Shown here one piece after another: positions 18,160-27,860 of a stretch of DNA of 64,000 nt. Within the stretch, counting starts at the first letter, position 1, and every line of letters starts with the position of its first letter. Source of the stretch: Bacteroidota bacterium (GTDB lineage: Bacteria; Bacteroidota; Ignavibacteria; Ignavibacteriales; Melioribacteraceae). The position numbers were made by a program, and so were the translations under genes. The stretch is taken from assembly GCA_023453125.1 (NCBI GenBank), contig JAEXUB010000108.1, positions 1-64,000 of the forward strand, in the 5' to 3' direction. The notes beneath the pieces were generated by a model, which searched no databases, had not been told where the DNA came from, and saw only the letters and a program-made list of their open reading frames with translations.

Positions 18160-18390
18160 TTAGTTTGAATTTGAATCTTTTCCTTTACGGCTGATATACT
18201 TTAGAAAAATGGAGAGAAGAAAATCCAGCAGGGCTACCAGAATAAATACGCCCCCCGCCAGTCCGGTTACTGTGTAGGTAAGCAACTCAGTCCTTGTACT
18301 GGATGCATCTGCATTCATCAGCCCGGCAGCTGAGTAAAACACGCAGATGAGTCCTATAAAAAAGGAAATGTAACTTAAAATTCTTTTCAT
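18160..18390 (-). CDS. Small two-helix membrane protein, unknown function
   Basis: A 76-residue product from the ATG at 18390 (a TTG at 18405 would extend it by 5). It has two hydrophobic segments (about residues 4-22 and 41-64) separated by a polar loop with Ser-Thr-Arg-Thr, and a basic, Ser/Asn-rich tail (SRKGKDSNSN). I do not recognise it. It stands alone between the cytochrome gene and a divergent sensor kinase. The gap 18010-18159 between it and the cytochrome shows no clear signal. Confidence 0.55.
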   Translation of the reverse strand: MKRILSYISFFIGLICVFYSAAGLMNADASSTRTELLTYTVTGLAGGVFILVALLDFLLSIFLKYISRKGKDSNSN

Positions 18391-18522
18391 ACCCAAAAAT
18401 ATCAAAAAAAAAGGAAAATGAAATAAGCCGTTAAAACCATCTATTAACCGTTCATAATAAATTATTTACTTTAGGCTTTAAATAGCCGATTTTTGTGTGT
18501 CAGGAATAATCAAATTAGAGCA

Positions 18523-19632
18523 ATGGCATTTTCGGCAAGAACAAGAAATTTTTTCAATAGGTTACTCTTCAGCGGAGTCACCCTTTCCTTCTACAAGCTG
18601 AATCTTATAGGGTGGGGACTTGTAATTGCAGCCGATACAATAATTGTAAGCCCTAAGGATCTCCTTTCAAGTTTTCCCCTGTTTCTGCAGAACACAATAG
18701 CATGGGGTACCGGATATCCACTAACCCTATACCTGAGAACATTTTATAAGAAATTCGATTATAAAAGCCACTCCATAGGGAGTTTGATTACTCTGATTCT
18801 GCTCGGCTCACTTGTCTGCTCTCTTATTCTCTATTCTTCGGCCGCTGCAATATACATTATTTCAGGAACCACCTCCCGCTCCATGCCTTACGATTATTTT
18901 TTAAGACTCTGGGTAGTAGCCGACAGGATGACCCGCTTTTTCCCATTAATGACCACCTGGAGCCTGATGTATTTCGGAATTAAAATCTGGATCGATTTTA
19001 CAATCGAAAGGGAAAAAGTAATTAAAGCAGAACTATTCGCACAGCAGGCACAGCTTCAAATGCTGCGGTACCAGATAAATCCCCACTTTCTTTTCAATTC
19101 ATTCAGTTCTTTGAGAGCTTTAACCAGAAGCGCACCAAAAAAAGCCGAGGAAATGATTTCCAAGCTATCTGAATTTTACCGCTATTCCCTTGTCTCAAGA
19201 AATCATGAAGTCTCGCTTAATGATGAGATAGAGGCAATTACACTCTACTCCGAAATAGAAAAAATCCGCTTTGAAGAAAATCTTCAGTTTGAATTCCATA
19301 TTGATCCGGTCGCAGAAGTATATCCCATCCCCTCTTTTCTTATTCACCCTCTTGTAGACAACGCAATAAAGTACGGGATGAAAACCAGCACAATGCCTCT
19401 GCGTGTAATTATAAATGCCGAGGTGGTTAACGGTCATCTGATTATTGAGGTCAAAAACTCCGGTAAGTGGATACCTTTAAATGAAAAAAATGAATATTAC
19501 AGCACCGGGACAGGAATTAATAATATAAAGGAAAGGCTCGCATTTTCATATCCGAACAAGCATTCAATCGAAGTAACAGAAAAAGAGGGTTTTGTAAGCG
19601 TTAGAATAGAAATATTCAAGGAATTAAAATGA
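18523..19632 (+). CDS. LytS/YehU-type membrane histidine kinase
   Basis: ATG at 18523 is preferred over the TTG at 18493, giving 369 residues. The N-terminal 150 residues hold about four transmembrane helices. The His_kinase block QINPHFLFNSFSSLRALTR places the phosphorylated His at about 188, followed by the ATPase motifs LVDNAIKYGM and GTGINNIKERL, with no separate sensor domain. This is the family that pairs with LytTR regulators. Its stop overlaps the start of the next gene by 4 bases (ATGA). A stretch resembling the 12-mer found before the pectinase genes (AATTATTTACTTTA) lies at 18460-18473, but in AT-rich DNA this may be chance. Confidence 0.92.
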   Translation: MAFSARTRNFFNRLLFSGVTLSFYKLNLIGWGLVIAADTIIVSPKDLLSSFPLFLQNTIAWGTGYPLTLYLRTFYKKFDYKSHSIGSLITLILLGSLVCSLILYSSAAAIYIISGTTSRSMPYDYFLRLWVVADRMTRFFPLMTTWSLMYFGIKIWIDFTIEREKVIKAELFAQQAQLQMLRYQINPHFLFNSFSSLRALTRSAPKKAEEMISKLSEFYRYSLVSRNHEVSLNDEIEAITLYSEIEKIRFEENLQFEFHIDPVAEVYPIPSFLIHPLVDNAIKYGMKTSTMPLRVIINAEVVNGHLIIEVKNSGKWIPLNEKNEYYSTGTGINNIKERLAFSYPNKHSIEVTEKEGFVSVRIEIFKELK

Positions 19633-20354
19633 AAAAAGTATTTAAAGCAGTAATTATAGATGATGAAAAACTTGCTCGGGAAGACCTGCGCTCTCTCCTT
19701 GAGGAATTCCAGGAAGTCCAGATAATCGGAGAAGCTGGAAATGCCGATGAGGCTAAAAAGATAGTTGCAGAACTCGATCCCGACCTTATATTCCTCGATA
19801 TCCAGATGCCGGGGAAAAACGGCTTTGAACTGCTCAGCGAATTAAATACCAGAGCCAAGATAATTTTTGTAACCGCATATGATGAGTATGCAATTAAAGC
19901 ATTCGAAGTAAATGCGCAGGACTACCTTCTCAAACCGGTAAACTCAAAAAGGCTCCAATCCTCCCTTGAGCACCTTAAAACAGCACGGATAGAAAAAACG
20001 TCGGATGCCAAGACTTTTGAATACGGCGACAGCTTCTTTCTTATGATAAATAATGCATACCAGTTTATCAAGATAAGCAGCATTATATGTATAACTGCGG
20101 CAGGGAATTATTCCGAAATTACAACAAACAGCAAAATAAAGGGACTCGTTCTTAAATCGATGATAGAATGGGAGAACAAACTGCCGGCAGGTACTTTCGT
20201 CAGGATTCACAGGAACGCAATCATTAATCTTGAATATATTGACCACGTAGAAGAATGGTTTAATTATTCTTACCAGATTTATTTGAAGGGACTCGAGAAA
20301 CCTGTTCTGATGAGCAGGCGCTATGCAGCCAAACTGAAAGAAATTCTCTCCTAA
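19629..20354 (+). CDS. LytTR-family response regulator
   Basis: A 241-residue transcription regulator. Receiver domain at 1-125 with DDE at 11-13, phospho-acceptor Asp57 (LIFLDIQMPG) and the Lys in LLKP. The LytTR DNA-binding domain covers about 135-240 (KISSIICITAAGNYSEI, FVRIHRNAIINLEYID, VLMSRRYAAKLKEIL). It is translationally coupled to the LytS-type kinase. Targets are not known; it converges on the arabinofuranosidase gene and is not in the same operon as any transport or enzyme gene. Confidence 0.95.
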   Translation: MKKVFKAVIIDDEKLAREDLRSLLEEFQEVQIIGEAGNADEAKKIVAELDPDLIFLDIQMPGKNGFELLSELNTRAKIIFVTAYDEYAIKAFEVNAQDYLLKPVNSKRLQSSLEHLKTARIEKTSDAKTFEYGDSFFLMINNAYQFIKISSIICITAAGNYSEITTNSKIKGLVLKSMIEWENKLPAGTFVRIHRNAIINLEYIDHVEEWFNYSYQIYLKGLEKPVLMSRRYAAKLKEILS

Positions 20355-20382
20355 GATATAAACGCAGAAAGGTTTAAAAGGG

Positions 20383-20415
20383 GCAACGGCCGGCTTTGGG
20401 GGAACCGACCGTTGT
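20383..20415 (+). other. Stem-loop after the LytTR gene
   Basis: CAACGG-C-CGG (20384-20393) pairs with CCG-A-CCGTTG (20405-20414) with one internal mismatch and an 11-base loop. No T run follows, so this is either a weak terminator or another RNA element. The remaining gap to 20515 shows nothing else clear. Confidence 0.4.
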
Positions 20416-20515
20416 TATGGGGTAATGAAAAGACAATGCAATTCTAATTATTAATCCCTTCACTTCAACGGGAAACTCAATTAACGGCTTAAGAATTATT
20501 CGGACGGTAATTAAA

Positions 20516-20555
20516 AGGCGCCGGACGGCAGTCTGCTTTACAAGACGGGGCGCCT
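20516..20555 (-). terminator. Terminator of the arabinofuranosidase gene
   Basis: AGGCGCC (20516-20522) pairs with GGCGCCT (20549-20555), with an inner GTCT/AGAC helix in the 26-base loop. On the minus strand TTTTAATTA follows the stem. Confidence 0.6.
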
Positions 20556-20594
20556 CCTAAATGGAAAACGCCCGTATCCTGATGTGAGAACGAA

Positions 20595-22133
20595 TTATTT
20601 TACGACTGTAATTTTAACAATTGATTTGGAGGGCATTTCAAGCATTATGCTTCTGCCGGACTGCTTAAATCCATTGAACGGTTTAATATTTACCTCTTCA
20701 GGCTTTCCGAAATCGTTAAACGATGAAATCTTTTCACCGGTGATAATTTCTCCGGAGATTTTATTGCTGTATAAATCGTCAAGTTCAATTTCAACTCGGT
20801 GCATATTCTCCGCATCCAAATTGCAGACTGTTACATTTATTTCCCCTTTCTTATTCAGCGATGCAGAGGCATTAATGAGAGGAAGCTTTTCATTGTATTT
20901 ATTGTAGACCGGGACTCCCGATAGGGCAGCGGGTATCATATCTGCATCCTGATGCACTTTATACATCTTGAAAACATAATAAGTAGGGGTGAGCACCATT
21001 TTTTCTTCTTTTGTAAGTACAATTGCCTGAAGTACATTAACAGTCTGTGCAATGTTGGCCATTTTAACGCGCGCGGCATTATTATTAAAAATATTAAGGT
21101 TCATTCCCGCGGTCATGGCGTCCCTGAGAGCATTCTGCTGAAACAGGAATCCGGGATTAGTCCCCTTTTCAACATCCCACCAGGTTCCCCATTCGTCAAC
21201 CATAAGTCCTATTCTTTTATCTTTATCATACTTATCCATAATGGCTGAATGTTTCTTAACAAGTTCTTCCATTTGTGATGCAAAACTAAGCTGTGCATAC
21301 CACTGGTTTTCGTCAAACTGTGTTGCAGCTCCTTTCTTAGACCAGTTCTGGACAGAATAAAAGTGGAGAGAAACCCCCTGCATCTGCCAGCCGGGAATGT
21401 TTTTCATTAGCACTTCAGTCCAGTTATAATCAAATGCATTTGCCCCGGAGGCAATCTTAAAAAGCCTGTTGTCATTATAATTGAAACAAAAACTTGCAAA
21501 CTGCCTGTAGAGGTCGGCATAATATTCGGGCCTCATTTCACCGCCACATCCCCAGGATTCATTACCCACTCCCCAGTATTTAACTTTCCAGGGTTCTATT
21601 CTGCCATTTGCCCTTCTAAGATTGGCCATCGGCACATCTTCGGCGCTTGTAAGATATTCGACCCATTCCTGCATTTCCTGCACAGTACCGCTCCCGACAT
21701 TAGCGGATATATACGGTTCGGCACCGATTAATTCGCACAGGTCCATAAATTCGTGGGTTCCGAAGCTGTTGTCTTCAACCACTTTTCCCCAATGGATATT
21801 CATCATTTTCGGGCGCTTCTCCTTTGGGCCGATTCCGTCTTTCCAGTGGTAAGTATCGGCAAAACATCCGCCGGGCCAGCGCAGCACCGGAATACTTATC
21901 TCTTTAAGTGCGCTGATTACATCATTCCTTATTCCGCGAGTATTGGGAATTGATGATTTTTCACCCACATAAATTCCGCCGTAGATACAGTTGCCCAGGT
22001 GTTCTGCAAAATGCCCGTAGAGCTCTTTATTGATTTTCGCCTTAGCATTCTTAACTTCAAGCGAAATCTTTGTCTGTCCAAGACAGAATGAAACCGTTAA
22101 AAAAACAAAAAGAAGTAATAAATATTTTTTCAT
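20595..22133 (-). CDS. Alpha-L-arabinofuranosidase (GH51)
   Basis: A 512-residue enzyme that releases terminal L-arabinofuranose from pectin arabinan or arabinoxylan. Signal peptide at 1-19 (ending SFCLGQ), so it acts outside the cytoplasm, unlike many GH51 enzymes. Catalytic acid/base Glu192 lies in GVGNESWG and the nucleophile Glu314 in [21 protein letters not shown] near 42-53 and [14 protein letters not shown] at 84-97 are family blocks. The C-terminal beta domain is complete. It is the last gene of the arabinose operon but is separated from the isomerase by a strong terminator, so it may be expressed at a lower level. Confidence 0.95.
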   Translation of the reverse strand: MKKYLLLLFVFLTVSFCLGQTKISLEVKNAKAKINKELYGHFAEHLGNCIYGGIYVGEKSSIPNTRGIRNDVISALKEISIPVLRWPGGCFADTYHWKDGIGPKEKRPKMMNIHWGKVVEDNSFGTHEFMDLCELIGAEPYISANVGSGTVQEMQEWVEYLTSAEDVPMANLRRANGRIEPWKVKYWGVGNESWGCGGEMRPEYYADLYRQFASFCFNYNDNRLFKIASGANAFDYNWTEVLMKNIPGWQMQGVSLHFYSVQNWSKKGAATQFDENQWYAQLSFASQMEELVKKHSAIMDKYDKDKRIGLMVDEWGTWWDVEKGTNPGFLFQQNALRDAMTAGMNLNIFNNNAARVKMANIAQTVNVLQAIVLTKEEKMVLTPTYYVFKMYKVHQDADMIPAALSGVPVYNKYNEKLPLINASASLNKKGEINVTVCNLDAENMHRVEIELDDLYSNKISGEIITGEKISSFNDFGKPEEVNIKPFNGFKQSGRSIMLEMPSKSIVKITVVK

Positions 22134-22145
22134 TTGTCCCCCGTG

Positions 22146-22174
22146 AAAAAAAATGCGGGGAATTAATTCCCCGC
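22146..22174 (-). terminator. Strong terminator between isomerase and arabinofuranosidase genes
   Basis: GCGGGGAATTAATTCCCCGC (22155-22174) is a perfect 20-base palindrome, followed on the minus strand by an A and eight T's. It lies directly after the isomerase stop at 22182 and only 22 bases before the GH51 ATG. Confidence 0.85.
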
Positions 22175-22181
22175 TAAATAA

Positions 22182-23660
22182 TTAAAACGGATTTTCGGAT
22201 GGATAGAGCATTCCTTTCGGCCTGTTGAAATAAACATCTTCAACACCGAGCATCCTGCTTGCAGCAAACAAATACTTGCCCGAATGTTTGAATGCAATTG
22301 CCGTATGGTGCGGGAAGTGTTTTTCAATTAATACGTGCCGGTAGAAACGCCCCATTTCGTTAACAGCGAATACCCCAATAGAGCCGAATGATTTGGGATT
22401 AACATTAAGCACTTCGCCGTTTGCCACATAGGCAAGAATTTTTGCGTCGGCATTGGACTGCATTCTGAAAATTGAAATCGGGCCCGATTTAATCTGCCCT
22501 TCCAGAGTTCCCCTTGTAATATTCGGCTCCTGTCCCGGTTCCTGAAGACGGTGCATTATAAGCTGATACTGCATAATAGGATTGACGATGCATGCCGATG
22601 ATGTATTGCCGCAATGGAATCCCATAAATAAATCTTCAAGCTTATAATCCCCAATTATTTTCTTGCTTTCTTCATACATATCCTTAGGAACCGAATTGTT
22701 AATATCCAGGATAGCGGGGGGAAGTTCAGTAGCGCAGATTGCCATATATTCACTCAATGTCCCGTAAATATCGGTTTCGCAGGCAACAGGAATACCTTTG
22801 GCTGCAAGGCGTGAATTGAGAAAACAGGGTACGTGTCCGAAATATTTTTCAAAAGCAGGCCAGCATTTGTTTGCAAAAGCGGCATACTGCGAAGCACCAA
22901 GATTTGCATTCATAAATTTCTCAAGCGCAAGCTCATACTGAGCAAGCTTATTAAGAAGATCGGGATAAGTATTCCCCTTTCCCAGTTCAGCGGCCATTTC
23001 CTTTGCAATTTCTTTAACCTGCGGATTATCCTTCTCGGACTGGACAATATCATAAAGATCCAGCTCGCTGTTCTCCATTATTTCAACACCGAGATCGTAA
23101 AGAGGCTGGATAGGGGCATTGCATGCAAGAAAATCGAACGGACGCGGCCCGAATGAAAAGATTTTAAGATTGCGCACGCCGAGAACAATTCTGGAAATTA
23201 CGATAAACTCTTCTATAAGCTTTACAGAATCCTCTGCATCCGCAACGGGATACTCCGGAATATAAGGATTAAGCCTGCGCATTCCGAAATTATAGGAGGC
23301 ATTCAGCATACCGCAATATGCATCTCCTCTCCCATTAATCAAATCTTTGCCCGAATCTTCGGCAGCCGCGAGAAGCATTACCGGTCCCCCGAACAGTTTT
23401 GCCAGTTTGGATGTAGGGCCTTCCGGTCCGAAATTCCCCAGATAGATTACAAGGGCATTAATCCCTTTACTCTTAATCTCATCCAGAGCCGGGGCAATAT
23501 CATATTCGTTTTCAATTATTTTTTCAATTTCAATAACCGTAACATTTTTCTTGCCGCATTCGGCAATAACTTTTTCTCTTCTCCTGCGCGACAGATCAAT
23601 AGGGAAACAATCGCGGCTGACGGCAATTACGCCCATTTTAATTTTTGGAATATTCTGCAT
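22182..23660 (-). CDS. L-fucose/L-arabinose isomerase family protein, probable L-arabinose isomerase
   Basis: Start at ATG 23660, with AAGGAG 7-8 bases upstream; 492 residues. The protein has the FucI-type fold rather than that of classic AraA. Probable metal ligands are Glu296 (ACETDIYGTLSEY), Asp319 (AILDINN) and His349 (FMGFHCGNTS), with another His pair in HFPHHTAIAF near the C-terminus. It stands directly after araD and araB (1-base gap), with GH51 next and no canonical AraA in the window. Conversion of L-arabinose to L-ribulose is therefore the most likely reaction. Fucose isomerase is less likely because the kinase and epimerase are arabinose types and no fuculose enzymes are present. 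Confidence 0.85.
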   Translation of the reverse strand: MQNIPKIKMGVIAVSRDCFPIDLSRRRREKVIAECGKKNVTVIEIEKIIENEYDIAPALDEIKSKGINALVIYLGNFGPEGPTSKLAKLFGGPVMLLAAAEDSGKDLINGRGDAYCGMLNASYNFGMRRLNPYIPEYPVADAEDSVKLIEEFIVISRIVLGVRNLKIFSFGPRPFDFLACNAPIQPLYDLGVEIMENSELDLYDIVQSEKDNPQVKEIAKEMAAELGKGNTYPDLLNKLAQYELALEKFMNANLGASQYAAFANKCWPAFEKYFGHVPCFLNSRLAAKGIPVACETDIYGTLSEYMAICATELPPAILDINNSVPKDMYEESKKIIGDYKLEDLFMGFHCGNTSSACIVNPIMQYQLIMHRLQEPGQEPNITRGTLEGQIKSGPISIFRMQSNADAKILAYVANGEVLNVNPKSFGSIGVFAVNEMGRFYRHVLIEKHFPHHTAIAFKHSGKYLFAASRMLGVEDVYFNRPKGMLYPSENPF

Positions 23661-23661
23661 T

Positions 23662-24366
23662 TCAATTCTCCTTGTTATATTTCTGGCCGTAGTATGCATT
23701 AGGCCCGTGTTTTCTGTTAAAATGTTTTTGAGCTATATAGTCATTTAATTCTTTTAGTTCCGGATTAAGCTGAACAGAAAGCAGAGCCATTAAGGCAGTC
23801 TGTTCCAGAATCTGGCTATTATTTACTGAATCCAGCGCATTTTTGCCCCAGGTAAATGGAGCATGCCCGGCAACCAGAACGGCAGGCGTGTGAACCGGAT
23901 TGAGGTCCCGGAATCTTTCAACAATAATTTTTCCGGTATTTTTTTCATAATTTATTTCGCATTCATCTTTTGAAAGGAATCGGGTAACTGGAACCGGACC
24001 GTGAAAATGATCGGCATGCGTTGTCCCGAAACAGGGAATTTCCATGCAGGCCTGAGCATATACAGTTGCATATGTACTATGAGTATGCGAAATACCGCCG
24101 ATCTCCGGAAAGGCTTTATATAGTTCAATGTGTGTCGGAGTATCTGAAGAAGGGCGCTTATTGCCGTGCACTACATTCCCTTCAAGGTCAACAACTACAA
24201 TATCCTCAGCGGTCAATTCAGTATATACAATACCGCTTGGCTTAATTGCAATTAAACCTTCGGCGCGGCTTATTCCGCTTACATTTCCCCACGTCTGAAT
24301 AACAAGCCCCGATCTAACAAGCTTTAAATTAGCAGCAAATACTTCTTTAATAAGATCTTCCATCAT
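23662..24366 (-). CDS. araD: L-ribulose-5-phosphate 4-epimerase
   Basis: A 234-residue class II aldolase-fold epimerase giving D-xylulose 5-phosphate. Zinc ligands His94 and His96 (SHTHSTYA) and His168 (VAGHAPFTWG) are present, as are the substrate-binding GNVSG (about 27-31) and KPSG (about 42-45) segments and the family's C-terminal HFNRKHG and YYGQ. Length is normal. Its start overlaps the araB stop by 4 bases and it ends 1 base before the isomerase ATG, so translation is coupled across all three genes. Confidence 0.96.
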   Translation of the reverse strand: MMEDLIKEVFAANLKLVRSGLVIQTWGNVSGISRAEGLIAIKPSGIVYTELTAEDIVVVDLEGNVVHGNKRPSSDTPTHIELYKAFPEIGGISHTHSTYATVYAQACMEIPCFGTTHADHFHGPVPVTRFLSKDECEINYEKNTGKIIVERFRDLNPVHTPAVLVAGHAPFTWGKNALDSVNNSQILEQTALMALLSVQLNPELKELNDYIAQKHFNRKHGPNAYYGQKYNKEN

Positions 24367-26066
24367 TGTTTTTCCCTCCTCACTTTGTCCCTTATGTCCA
24401 GGAGTTCTTTCATAACATTATACATCGAAGAGTTGTCCTGCTTTAATCCAAAGGAATCGTGAATCTGCCTGTAAAGGCGGTATAGTTCTTTATACACTTT
24501 AGTCCTTGCCTCATCGGGAAAATATGTTTTGCTGATGGAGGTCATCTTCTCCCTGGCTTCAAGAACCGAATCATATCCTCCTTTGGCCGACCCTGCAGCG
24601 ACAGAGCCGAATATGGAAGCTCCGAGGGCAGGAGTCTGTTCGCTCTTTGAGATTTTCATCGGGCGCCCTGTAACATCGGCATAGATTTGCATCATTAGGC
24701 TGTTCTTAATGGCAAGCCCGCCGCAGTTTACTACCTCCTTAATCTCAACTCCGTATTCTTCAATACGGTCAATTATGGCAAGGGCGCCAAATGCAGTTGC
24801 TTCAATTAATGCCCGGTATATTTCACGCGGAGTTGTATGGAGTGTCTGCCCGAGAATCAATCCGGTTAAACGTACATCAACAAGAATTGTCCTGTTGCCG
24901 TTATTCCAGTCGAGCGCCAGAAGCCCCGATTCACCCGGAAATAAACTGGCGGCTTCCTCTTCGAGGTTCTTGAATTTCTCTGCTTGAGTTAAACCATACT
25001 TTTCAGGAACCAGATTATTAACAAACCAGAGGAAGATATCGCCTACAGCCGATTGTCCGGCTTCAATCCCAAAATAACCATTCATTACTGAACCGTCCAC
25101 AATACCGCAGACTCCCGGTATATCCTTTAACTGTTTCCTGTCTGACGAAACCATTATGTCGCAAGTGCTGGTTCCTACAATTTTTACAAGAGTACCCTCA
25201 TCAATACCGGCGCCAACCGCTCCCATATGGGCATCGAATGCTCCGACTGCAACTGCAACATCCCCATTAAGCCCCAGTTTCTTTCCCCATTCCCCGCATA
25301 AAGTACCTATTGATTCTTCGGCAGAATAGGCATCGTTAAAGAGCCTTGTTCTCAAACTACCAAGTCCTTTTGAAAGGGAATCGAGAAATTCGCTGTCGGG
25401 CAGCCCATTCCACTGCTTACTGAACATTGCTTTATGCCCGGCAGCGCAAATGCTCCTTTTTATTTTGGACACATCATTTATGCCGGCAAGTACCGAAGGT
25501 ATCCAGTCGCATATTTCAACAAAAGAATATGCATTTTCGTAAACATCATTATCAATTTTTTTAAGGCGTAAAATCTTGCTCCAGAACCATTCCGATGAAT
25601 AAGTTCCTCCAATTTTCGCAAGATACTGGGGACGTATACGTGCGGCTGTTTCAGTAACAGCAGCCGCTTCGGCAAATGAGGTGTGATCTTTCCAAAGCCA
25701 AACCATTGCATTCGGATTGTTTCTGTATTTTTCCCTGAAGCAGAGAGGTTTATTATGTCTGTCAACCGGCATTGGACTGCTACCGGTGGTATCCACTCCA
25801 ATCCCGATTACATTATCGGGATTGAAAGAGGGGTCTGCTTTCTTTGCTTTAATGATTGCATCGTTAACCGTTACCTCAATACCAATAAGATAATCGGCAG
25901 GATTCTGGCGTGCGAGATTCGGATCTGCAGAATCAATTATTACCCCCTCAAATCCGGAAGGATAATTAAACACACTTCCCGCAAGTTCCCTGCCGTCTTT
26001 ACAGCTTACAATTAAGGCGCGGCAGGAGTTTGTACCGAAATCAAGGCCAATAACATATTTCTCCAT
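24363..26066 (-). CDS. araB: L-ribulokinase (FGGY family)
   Basis: Start at ATG 26066, 13 bases after the symporter stop, with AGGGGG upstream; an ATG at 26105 would overlap the symporter gene. 567 residues. N-terminal phosphate-binding GLDFGTNSCRALIV, the second block IGVDTTGSSPMPVD, VGAFDAHMGAVGAG in the middle and VNCGGLAIKNSLMMQ in the C-terminal ATPase half are typical of AraB. It phosphorylates L-ribulose. The order symporter-araB-araD-isomerase is a compact catabolic operon. Confidence 0.96.
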   Translation of the reverse strand: MEKYVIGLDFGTNSCRALIVSCKDGRELAGSVFNYPSGFEGVIIDSADPNLARQNPADYLIGIEVTVNDAIIKAKKADPSFNPDNVIGIGVDTTGSSPMPVDRHNKPLCFREKYRNNPNAMVWLWKDHTSFAEAAAVTETAARIRPQYLAKIGGTYSSEWFWSKILRLKKIDNDVYENAYSFVEICDWIPSVLAGINDVSKIKRSICAAGHKAMFSKQWNGLPDSEFLDSLSKGLGSLRTRLFNDAYSAEESIGTLCGEWGKKLGLNGDVAVAVGAFDAHMGAVGAGIDEGTLVKIVGTSTCDIMVSSDRKQLKDIPGVCGIVDGSVMNGYFGIEAGQSAVGDIFLWFVNNLVPEKYGLTQAEKFKNLEEEAASLFPGESGLLALDWNNGNRTILVDVRLTGLILGQTLHTTPREIYRALIEATAFGALAIIDRIEEYGVEIKEVVNCGGLAIKNSLMMQIYADVTGRPMKISKSEQTPALGASIFGSVAAGSAKGGYDSVLEAREKMTSISKTYFPDEARTKVYKELYRLYRQIHDSFGLKQDNSSMYNVMKELLDIRDKVRREKQ

Positions 26067-26079
26067 TAGTCGCGCCCCC

Positions 26080-27834
26080 TTATCCGGTAAAGTAGACATA
26101 TGCAATTAGAATTAATACAACAACTATTACTGAAGTAATCACGTCTATTTTATTCCAGCTTGCACGGGATTCTTTTTTATGCTCCTCGGTTACTGTACCG
26201 TATGTAAGGCCGCTTATCTGCTCATACGAAGGAGCTTCGGTTGCATAGCTTACACCAACCATAACTGCAGCGCATACTATAAGGATTAGAATACTGTAAT
26301 ACTGGAAAAAGATATTATTTACAATCCAGAAGAAAGAACCTTCGGCATATTTAAAGCCGCTAATTAATTTAACAGGCGTATCAACAGCCAGGCGGAATAA
26401 GCCAAGAGCAAATCCAACAATAAGAGCGGACAGGCATCCTTTTGCGTTTAATCTTTTATTGAACACACCAAAGAAGAAGACTACGAAAATCGGCGGAGCA
26501 AGATATGCCTGAATTCCCTGCAGATAATCATATAATCCCCTTCCCCCCTGTATAACGGGAATCCATAGAAGACCGATTATAACCATTACGAATGTTGCAA
26601 CTCTTCCCATCCATACTAGCTTTTCCTGTGTGACATTCTTCTTGATTCTTGAGTAGAAATCTATTGTAAATAGTGTTGCGCAGGCATTGAATACTCCTGC
26701 CAGCGAGCTCATTAAAGCAGCCAGGAGTCCTGCAACTACCATTCCCCTTACTCCTGCAGGAAGTACATTTGCAACCATCAGCGGGAATGCCTGCTGCGCG
26801 TTTTCCCTGATTATATTCCCGTCAGGACCTATAAGCTGATTCTGAAGAGCCGGTACGGTACCGCTCTTTGCAATTGCAAAACAGATTATACCAGGAATAA
26901 TAAAAATGAAAACCGGAAGAAGTTTGAAGAAAGATGCAGCAATTGATCCTCTTCTGGCTTCTCTTTCATTAGGCGCAGAGAGCACTCTTTGAACTATATA
27001 CTGGTCGGTACACCAGTACCAGAGCCCAATTATAGGAGCGCAAAAAAGCATCCCTATCCAGGGATAATTATCGTTAAAATACCAGGCCATTCTTCCTGCT
27101 TCTTTAACAGGGGCCCAGGTGCTTTCAACTCCTGCAGGTACAAGAGGCTTCCACAAATTAAACATTTCTGTGCCTACAATTGCCTTTAATTGATCCCATC
27201 CACCTAGTGCCTGGAGTCCGAAAATGGTTACTAGTGCAGAACCGATTATAAGAATAATTGTCTGGAGGGCTTCTGTATATGCTACGGCTTTCATACCTCC
27301 CAATATTGTATATAAACCGGTAATTAGGATTACTAAAATAGACCCTACCCAGAAGCTGTCCATTCCCATAAAATTTATTTCCGGAAGCAGCACCGCAAAA
27401 ACTACACCGCCTGCAAAAATGCCGACTGCAATTTTTGTAAGCACATATGCAATAAGGGAAATGAGTGAAAGCACAGTCCGCGATGCGGGGGAAAACCTTT
27501 TTTCAAGAAATTCAGGCATTGTAAAAACTTTCGATCTCATATAGAAAGGAACGAGGACCCATCCGAGAATAAGAAGACACCAGGCGTGCAGCTCATAATG
27601 CGCCATTGCAACGCCGTCTGTAGCCCCGGATCCTGCGAGCCCGACAAGATGTTCCGAGCCAATATTGGATGCAAAGATTGACGCGCCGACAATGAACCAT
27701 CCAAGATGCCTTCCCGCCAGAAAGTAATCATCCGATGTCTTTTTTTGTTTCCTGATTACCCACCACGCTAACCCGGCGATGATCAGAAAGTAAATAAATA
27801 TAATAAACCAGTCTAATGTTGTTAAAACACTCAT
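26080..27834 (-). CDS. Sodium/solute symporter (SSS family), probable L-arabinose uptake
   Basis: A 584-residue inner-membrane protein with about 14 transmembrane helices. N-terminal DDYFLAGRHLGWFIVGASIF followed by ASNIGSEHLVGLAG is the SglT-type sodium and sugar site, and the middle has WYWCTDQYIVQRVLSA, as in sugar-transporting SSS members. The last helix follows a loop of about 35 charged residues. Position between galM and araB makes L-arabinose the likely substrate, but a xylose or galactose role cannot be ruled out from sequence. 26 bases separate it from galM. Confidence 0.92.
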   Translation of the reverse strand: MSVLTTLDWFIIFIYFLIIAGLAWWVIRKQKKTSDDYFLAGRHLGWFIVGASIFASNIGSEHLVGLAGSGATDGVAMAHYELHAWCLLILGWVLVPFYMRSKVFTMPEFLEKRFSPASRTVLSLISLIAYVLTKIAVGIFAGGVVFAVLLPEINFMGMDSFWVGSILVILITGLYTILGGMKAVAYTEALQTIILIIGSALVTIFGLQALGGWDQLKAIVGTEMFNLWKPLVPAGVESTWAPVKEAGRMAWYFNDNYPWIGMLFCAPIIGLWYWCTDQYIVQRVLSAPNEREARRGSIAASFFKLLPVFIFIIPGIICFAIAKSGTVPALQNQLIGPDGNIIRENAQQAFPLMVANVLPAGVRGMVVAGLLAALMSSLAGVFNACATLFTIDFYSRIKKNVTQEKLVWMGRVATFVMVIIGLLWIPVIQGGRGLYDYLQGIQAYLAPPIFVVFFFGVFNKRLNAKGCLSALIVGFALGLFRLAVDTPVKLISGFKYAEGSFFWIVNNIFFQYYSILILIVCAAVMVGVSYATEAPSYEQISGLTYGTVTEEHKKESRASWNKIDVITSVIVVVLILIAYVYFTG

Positions 27835-27860
27835 TTTTCCCTCAGTAAATTTTTGTTCAA

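Noticed and set aside
22182..23699. Longer isomerase start at 23699 and naming as L-fucose isomerase
   Set aside because: The ATG at 23660 has AAGGAG at the correct spacing and the earlier start overlaps araD; neighbours are arabinose genes.
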